DNA of 64,000 bases from Aphrophora alni (lineage: Eukaryota > Arthropoda > Insecta > Hemiptera > Aphrophoridae), in NCBI GenBank assembly GCA_963513935.1, contig OY740774.1:96975668-97039667 (forward strand). Direction: 5' to 3'. Position numbers and translations under genes: made by a program. The notes under the pieces are model-generated. The model ran no database searches, had not been told where the DNA came from, and worked only from the letters and a program-made list of their open reading frames with translations. The stretch's first letter is position 1; every line of letters begins with the position of its first letter. Of the stretch, positions 57,705 through 64,000 are shown in pieces.

Positions 57705-58108
57705 CTATATTTCACTCTTATGGAATTACAATTGTGTGTTCTGTCAAAAAATACAATAAATAATGTTATAGTAAAAAATTAAGTTTCAAATATTGGTTGG
57801 ACATAGTTGTGTAGTAATTATTAATTTGAATGCGAAAATTACAATACACTGAACCATAAAAGCTCGTATATGCATATCCATATGTTTAAGTTAACTACAT
57901 TTTTCTAACGTTTTATGCAAAAAAATCAACATCGTAATCTCACAATAACCTAAAGTTATATTTTTTGACGCCAGTCAAGTTTATCTAAAACTTATCCAAA
58001 TCCTTAACCTTTTCAAAAACTCATTTTGTTTTATAGAAACAAATGACGATTTTCCTGAAAATAAAACTTTGAAAATGTCTCATCTAAGTGTCGTGAGAAG
58101 TAATTTAA
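57705..58108. other. AT-rich non-coding DNA
   Basis: No feature recognised. Confidence 0.5.
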
Positions 58109-58111
58109 AAG

Positions 58112-58295
58112 AATAGCTTCATTGAAGAAAACTATTTGTAAAGAGGTTTCATGATGGTTGGAAATTACAAAGTGCAGAGGGCGTAAGGATGACATGTTTT
58201 GTTAAACAATGTTTCATCAGGAATTTCACAATAGTATTAGATTTCCTTTTAGACACATGAATACTATATTGAAGTATTATATAGACAAAACTACG
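58112..58295 (+). repeat. Module D, copy 3
   Basis: Landmarks are CTATTTGTAAAGAGGTTTCA, TGATGGTTGGAAATTACAAA, GTGCAGAGGGCGTAAGGATG, ACAATAGTATTAGATTTCCT and TTTTAGACACATGAATACTA. They follow the order of the 6.6- and 15.6-kb copies, with about 25 bp extra in the middle. Confidence 0.65.
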
Positions 58296-58299
58296 AGGT

Positions 58300-59310
58300 T
58301 TTATTTAAAAGGGTGCAGCATCCTAAATTAATTTTTTTTATTTAAGAAGTAATTTATTCAGTATTTTTTTCTTTCTAAAATATTTCCTATTAAATCTTTC
58401 CATATTTGTCAGTATACTGAATTTTATAACTTTGTCTTATAATTACAGCCTGATTAGTTTCAGAAATAAGACACGTTTATGACATTAGTTATAAATGCGG
58501 TTCCATATGTTATCTTTAATATTACGTGTAACTACAATTACTTCAATATCTACATGACCTTGACGTATGTACAGGGATCATGGGCGTCTTCCTTAACATT
58601 CTAAAACCATCTCGAATTTTATTTAAACTTAGAAAGATACCGTATTGTAAACGAAAAAAATACCAGACTATTAGATTCGTCTAAATTAATTTGCAGAAAC
58701 TGGTCAGTGATCAATGATTGACCTCCAACTAAATTAACTCATATACAAAAATGCGGGTCGTGTACACATTGTAAACCTTATAGTAGTTATAGCCCATTCC
58801 AAATGTAATGTTTAGCAACGTCAGAATGCCCACAATAGTTTTAACTCAAAAAATTGATTGTGCTGATCTTTATAAACTCGAATTAAGATAGATATTAACT
58901 TAGGTTACATTAATCTCATGACAGTTGTGACCTGATGATCTATCTCTGTAACTTTATAATGCAAGATTAGACAAAATATTAAAAAGGATTTGTAATTTAC
59001 TACAGGTATGGTTTGAGACAAATAAATAAGTTGAGATGGTATGATTGCTTGTTATTCATGAGGACATATGACGAATATTTTGAATAATAGTTTAAATGAG
59101 ATATTTATAATAAACAATAAAATTTCAATTTTAAATACAGCCCTTATTATTTTCCAATGTTATAATTTCGACAACAAAATGATTATACGAATGACATTAT
59201 CTATTTTAAATTTGAGATTATATTATACTGACCTCGATAGTTTATACCTCATTTATGTGAAAATAATATAAAATATACTTGTTATTGCAAAATACATAAC
59301 ACATTATTGT
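58300..59310. other. AT-rich non-coding DNA
   Basis: The 67-codon plus frame at 59068-59271 (Ile/Asn/Leu-rich) has no recognisable domain. No RNA was recognised. Confidence 0.5.
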
Positions 59311-59314
59311 GTTG

Positions 59315-59410
59315 CATATTTGGTATTAATGCGAACATTTAGTAGATCACAGGTTTTAACCAGGATAATAAATGAAAATTACATTTTATGTTTCTGCAGC
59401 ATACTACACA
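59315..59410 (+). repeat. Module E, copy 5 (diverged)
   Basis: Landmarks are GCGAACATTTAGTAGATCAC, AGGTTTTAACC, AAATTACATTTTATGTTTCT and a short A/C-rich tail. It matches the 27.2-kb copy best. Confidence 0.5.
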
Positions 59411-59568
59411 GTAATTTCCTATCCAGAATACATAAATTTATACTAGATGATTTCAAAGTATACTGGATTAACTTCATGTTTTTTGAGAAAAAAACAACTT
59501 AGTTAAATTAATAATCAAAAAATATTATTATTCATAATACCATTAGGCGGTTTAAATTATTAAAGTTC

Positions 59569-59578
59569 ACTATATATA

Positions 59579-59630
<52 letters not shown>
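59569..59630. repeat. (AT)n microsatellite
   Basis: About 60 bases of AT with one TTT interruption near 59581. Confidence 0.96.
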
Positions 59631-59633
<3 letters not shown>

Positions 59634-59634
59634 T

Positions 59635-60478
59635 ATATTCCTTCTTATTGTAATCTTTCCGTTTTTCTAAGATATAATTGGGCGTATAAATGTTTTTTTT
59701 TTTAAATCTTTTTAAATTGTTAACTAATGAATTATAAAATATAATGGACAATAAAGAACAATTACATATATTAACATTTTTTTTAAATTTTAAACGATAA
59801 ATCATTAATTTCTTTAAGGCGTTACTATAGTGTTTAAAACTAATCAATTTTAAAGATTAACATTGTTTGTCAAAAGTGACATTTAACTTGGCAATGCTAT
59901 TGTTATTTTGAATAAAATGCTTGAATTTTTATTTTAATACGTGGTATGCTATTTCAAAAGTTTCTTATTTTTTAAACTTTAGAAAACTATTGCAACAGTA
60001 AAATCCAAACGAATGAACTTTTAAGTTTTAAATTAAGAATTTTTCCTGTTCAAATAAACATAATCATATTTTATATATCACAGTATATTTCCTGTATAAT
60101 GTGTGTTTATATACATGGTATCTCAAGCTACTTACTTTTACGGTTTTAAATATTCGGAAACTTGTAGTATAAATGAAATTAGAATCAAATAACAGCATTA
60201 AAAGCGTACAAAATAAATCAAAACGAAACAAAACATTTCGAAGATGGTATGATTTAAGCTTAGTTTCATTATAATGTAGAGTCCAGATAGATCAACAAGT
60301 TAACAAGAAAGGGAGAGAAAGATTTCACACAATATATAATAAGTTTACATTACAGATTTTATAAAAAGTGTACACAATTCCAGGTATTCAAACTTTAGGA
60401 AATCTGATAAAACTTAAACATGTAAGCATAAATATAAAGAAATTTATGCTTCATATTTGTGCTTCATATATACACAAA

Positions 60479-60480
<2 letters not shown>
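59635..60480. other. AT-rich non-coding DNA
   Basis: Frames overlapping the neighbouring microsatellites are artefacts. Nothing else was recognised. Confidence 0.5.

Positions 60481-60545
<65 letters not shown>
60481..60545. repeat. (AT)n microsatellite
   Basis: About 63 bases of AT dinucleotides. Confidence 0.97.
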
Positions 60546-60547
<2 letters not shown>

Positions 60548-61785
60548 CACAAGACTGATCTAATAGAAAATCAAATATTTTGTTCATAGCATTATATCTG
60601 GGGCTTCGATATTCTCTAACCGAGTTTACAGTAAAAATGATGTATGTGTATTTTTTAAATGAACTAATATTTATTTTTATTTGTGTTCTTAAATACAAAA
60701 CAAAAATAACGACGCTCAAAAAAATCATTAGGATTTACAATCTGTGGATCTGGTAACGATCAATTTTATTGCGGGATGGTCTTGTGTGAAAAAAGATGAA
60801 AATGTGTGGATGATTTAAATAACGTATATATGGTACTTGAGAAAATATGTGATCAGTATTAAGTGACACTACAAAGCATGTGCTGTATTATAAAGTAAAA
60901 TAATAAATGTCCTTTTCTGGATGTATTTTTTTTTTAAATCAAATATTTGATCGGATTAATTCAAAACACTTTTGTTAAACTTTAGTAGTTGAAGAGAGTT
61001 TTTAAAAAAATAACAAAAAAAATGGATTTATCTCGATCCGAAGGCATTGGTTTTTTTATTTTCCCTTGATTAATGGTGTACTTTAGTCCCTTTGAAAGAA
61101 ATTTTCCCCCAGACTATTTGGCCTGGTTACAAGAACACAAACATTTCCGTATATAATTCACCTCCTGAGATATTTCACCAGCAGCTGTCAACTCAAGTAA
61201 ATTAAAGGACGAAATTATTTTCTTTTTTTTGGAGGAAAAGTGAAAGTTTGCAGCGTTTAAAAGAATGTTTTTACGAGATGTAAATCATTACAAATACTAA
61301 TTTTGTCCATTTCTTGGTGTTGCCGCGTTCTTCTTTGCCATATTTCCGATTTTTCATGTGGTAATAATTATTATTTGGTTATTTTATCACAAAAACCTAA
61401 TATTTGAAACAGTGTAGTATATCAATTGAATTCTAACACTAATATGTATGAATCAACATTAGTTTTTTGTTGATCTCTGTCGGTTTACCATCCAAGGATG
61501 TGCTTCATCCTAAAGAGTCGGTTACGTTCGGTTTAATAAATTTTGGATATTCTTTTTTTTATTCTCCTATTTTTTTTTTTATTGAAACACTTCAATTCTG
61601 AATATAACACCAATAAAACTTAATCAAAAGTCTTAGATTATCGCAAACTGTTCTTAGCTTACTGGTAGACAAATCTCTATGTATTAGAGTTGTTTCTTAT
61701 TAAAAAAAGTTGATGCAAAAAAATATAAAATTCAACTACTAACAACACTAAATACATTAAAACTGATCAAATCGATGTCAATGCA
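60546..61785. other. AT-rich non-coding DNA with many homopolymer runs beside a gap
   Basis: From about 60930 to 61780 the sequence is unusually rich in T and A runs (for example near 60927, 61010, 61223 and 61551-61580). No gene is visible. Base-level accuracy next to the gap may be lower. Confidence 0.5.
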
Positions 61786-61985
61786 NNNNNNNNNNNNNNN
61801 NNNNNNNNNNNNNNNNNNNNNNNNNNNNNNNNNNNNNNNNNNNNNNNNNNNNNNNNNNNNNNNNNNNNNNNNNNNNNNNNNNNNNNNNNNNNNNNNNNNN
61901 NNNNNNNNNNNNNNNNNNNNNNNNNNNNNNNNNNNNNNNNNNNNNNNNNNNNNNNNNNNNNNNNNNNNNNNNNNNNNNNNNNNNN
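61786..61985. other. Assembly gap, 200 N
   Basis: Exactly 200 unknown bases. The round number suggests a scaffolding placeholder, so the true distance is unknown. The reading frame called across it is meaningless. Confidence 0.99.
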
Positions 61986-61989
61986 GTGT

Positions 61990-62182
61990 AACAGTGAAAG
62001 GCTATTAGGTGAACTTTAGAACTGTAACTTTTAATTTCTTTCCAAATCTGAATAAATGAATAACACGACCCTTATTTTACGTGACTTGAAAGGAAAAATC
62101 GCTTTCACGATTATTATGCAAAACCTTTATATAAACGTTTGAGTTACTGTTCTGAACTGATATTTATTTAATACAACGGAAA
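61990..62182 (+). repeat. Module A, copy 6
   Basis: Landmarks are GAACTTTAGAACTGTAACTT, TTCTTTCCAAATCTGAATAA, ATGAATAACACGACCC, TTTTACGTGACTTGAAAGG, CTTTCACGATTATTATG, GTTTGAGTTACTGTTCTGAA and TGATATTTATTTAATA. The copy starts within a few bases of the assembly gap, so repeat collapse may have caused the gap. Confidence 0.78.
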
Positions 62183-62184
62183 GT

Positions 62185-63140
62185 CACATTATATGTGACA
62201 ATACCAATAATAAAATAATAGGTTTATTACTGTCTACACTTATCTAGAGAGATTTATATAAACATTGAATTATTTTCGTACAGTAAAAATTTAATTATTC
62301 GTTCTTTACGCTTTTTTGTTTGATAAATAACAGCTTCGTTCCAAATAAATAACACAATACTCAGAAACGTTATGTATCGTTTAAAAAAACAAAAGTACTT
62401 CGCTCAATTCTCGAAAAAAAAAAAAGGTTTAACTATGTTAAAATAACAGAAATAACAGAAAACCCTACCTGGGTTTAAATCAACTGTTAAGTAAGAGGTT
62501 GAAATATAATTAAGTAATATTTACTAAACTGAATATTACACTAAATTATAAAAATACCTCATTTTTATTCATGTGTTGTGTATTGAAAAATAACACCTTA
62601 AATTAGGTACATTTACTTGTAAATTTTGGTTTGTATCAAAGATATCTCTATTCGTTATTCACTTTTATATACATCGAAGGATAAATTCGTTTTGAAGAAA
62701 GAGCAATAAAATATACGTTGTATTATCATTAAAAATAATTAGTTAAAATATATTAATCATAAGAAATCTTTGTATATAAAATATATTAGGTTGACCAATA
62801 TGGTCTGTTCACATAACAACAACTCTAGATCGAACAATTATGGCATTATGACTTACAGTAAATAAAATATGTTTAAAACTAAAATTTTTGTACTAATAAA
62901 TATTGTTTAATTAGATTTTTGGTATATTTTTTAATTGTTTAAAGATAATATAAATCGTTTCGAAAGTATAAAGGAACTCCGATTTTAAATTGATTAGCCT
63001 AGACCATGAAACAAATTTAACCTTGAATGATCTTATAAGGAGTTCTAAATATAATCACATAAATAGAATAGGAATAAAGTAGCTAGTGACTAATATCTTT
63101 AATTAATAAGAATCACTAGAACACTGTGGTGAATATACAC
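62185..63140. other. AT-rich non-coding DNA
   Basis: No feature recognised. Confidence 0.5.
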
Positions 63141-63337
63141 TAAAGGAAAAGATTAGCCCCAAAATCACAACAAAAAACACTAACAATACAAAGGTATTAA
63201 GGTGTGTTAGTTTAATACTCAACCTCTGAGGATGGTAACTATGTTACTGAAATGTACATCAGGTAGAATAAACACAACTATACAGTGTTTGTGTTGTTAG
63301 TTTTTTGTTGTGGTTTTTGGGTTAAATCTTTTCCTTT
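63141..63337. mobile_element. Foldback element H1, copy 2
   Basis: Arms of about 50 bp: AAAGGAAAAGATTAGCCCC then CACAACAAAAAACACTAACA on the left, inverted at the right end (63287-63337) as TGTTAGTTTTTTGTTGTGGT and AAATCTTTTCCTTT. The family is shared with 3184-3375. The right part contains a good hammerhead-like motif. There is no coding sequence. Confidence 0.75.
63222..63265 (+). ncRNA. Hammerhead-ribozyme-like motif in H1 element
   Basis: The order is ACCU, CUGAGGA, one extra U, GGUAAC-UAU-GUUACU (6-bp stem II including one G-U pair), GAAA, UGUACAU, C, AGGU. ACCU and AGGU pair as stem I. AUGUACAU folds on itself as stem III (3 bp with a 2-nt loop). All core positions fit the hammerhead consensus apart from the one extra base before stem II. 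Activity is inferred only. Confidence 0.6.
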
Positions 63338-63339
63338 AT

Positions 63340-64000
63340 CTTTAATTAAAGTTTGCTACATTTAATTAGGATTCAAAAATAATTATTTATTACGCTGTTC
63401 TTCGATATTCTAATTAGAAAATAACAAATTACATTAAAACTTCAAATATATTCAAACTATAGGATTATGTCCTTATTGGTTGTGGAAGTGTAAAATAACC
63501 ACACACAACTAACGTAAAATATTTTATTACAATTAAAATGTATAATTGATTTGAAAAATACTTTTTAGAACCATAACAACGTTTATCGACGTCTTATGGG
63601 AGATTAAAGTTTTTGTTTCAACTAATCTTATATTAAATGACAATTTGACTAAGATATTTAAATAAAATGTCACACTTAATAGACGTGATATTAAATTTGT
63701 ATCGAAAAGTTCCAATAATAATATTTCTGATAATTTTGTTAGATTTTTTGTTTTATATTTCATTCCTTATGACAGACTCGTATAATATTTCTCCAACAAT
63801 TAATTTTGGCGCGGAATTTTAGTCGTTTAAAAAATAAAATTGAATTACTATTTTGTAGATCATAGAATATATAAATGTAAAACAAAATAGAATTAAACAC
63901 TGAATTGCAGTTTTAGAAGCATTAAGGTTATTGTAAATTAAGTTTTAAATGGAAAGTAAATATTATAGAATACCTTCATTAAATGTTGTGGAAGATATTT
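63340..64000. other. AT-rich non-coding DNA
   Basis: The minus frame at 63533-63763 has no recognisable domain. Nothing else was seen up to the end of the window. Confidence 0.5.

Noticed and set aside
61775..62008. Reading frame across the N gap
   Set aside because: Consists almost entirely of unknown bases.
1..64000. tRNA, rRNA, histone or other conserved host genes
   Set aside because: I looked for cloverleaf B-box words, long GC-rich conserved stretches and long exons and found none that could be defended. Short exons of a host gene with large introns cannot be excluded.
1..64000. Bacterial-type operon, defence system or phage
   Set aside because: No dense coding, no ribosome-binding sites and no prokaryotic gene families. 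All coding relics are eukaryotic transposons.

Overview
This window looks like AT-rich, gene-poor nuclear DNA from an animal, most likely an arthropod and perhaps an insect. The evidence is long (AT)n and (CT)n microsatellites, a Jockey-type LINE fragment, two Penelope-like element (PLE) fragments, a Crypton-like tyrosine-recombinase transposon relic, CAGGGTG-ended MITEs and short foldback elements. There are no operons, ribosome-binding sites or dense coding sequence. The species cannot be fixed from the sequence. I found no convincing host gene, tRNA or rRNA. Every coding signal I can defend comes from a decayed transposable element.

Layout. 1-28 kb is AT-rich non-coding DNA with (AT)n tracts, one (CT)n tract, and a GC-rich block with an A-rich tail at 8.8-9.06 kb. 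Six short repeat modules, called A to F here, recur through it in direct orientation. 28-43 kb carries most of the recognisable mobile DNA: a CAGGGTG-type element (28.4-29.1 kb), a PLE endonuclease remnant between inverted repeats (29.58-30.32 kb), a hairpin-rich possible LINE 3' end (32.4 kb), a 276-bp foldback (32.9-33.2 kb), the Crypton-like pseudogene (33.26-35.94 kb, minus strand), a duplicated 215-bp segment (36.2 and 37.1 kb), a ~133-bp tandem repeat (39.4-39.9 kb) and a nested palindromic MITE (41.4-42.2 kb). 43-64 kb returns to module-bearing DNA, with a Jockey-like LINE fragment (48.0-48.9 kb), a PLE fragment (51.2-52.4 kb), foldback elements at 54.5, 56.9 and 63.1 kb, more (AT)n tracts and a 200-base assembly gap at 61,786-61,985.

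Two patterns stand out. First, modules A to F are all in the same orientation and often in a similar order (A-F-B-C-D), which suggests an old array or set of segmental duplications of several kilobases per unit, broken up by later insertions. Second, PLE ends and foldback elements share hammerhead-ribozyme-like motifs: a CUGANGA-like core, stem II, GAAA and a very short stem III. The copies at 57.08 and 63.22 kb are best preserved. This links the foldbacks to PLE-type terminal repeats, probably as internally deleted derivatives. All of this comes from reading by eye, without alignment or database search.
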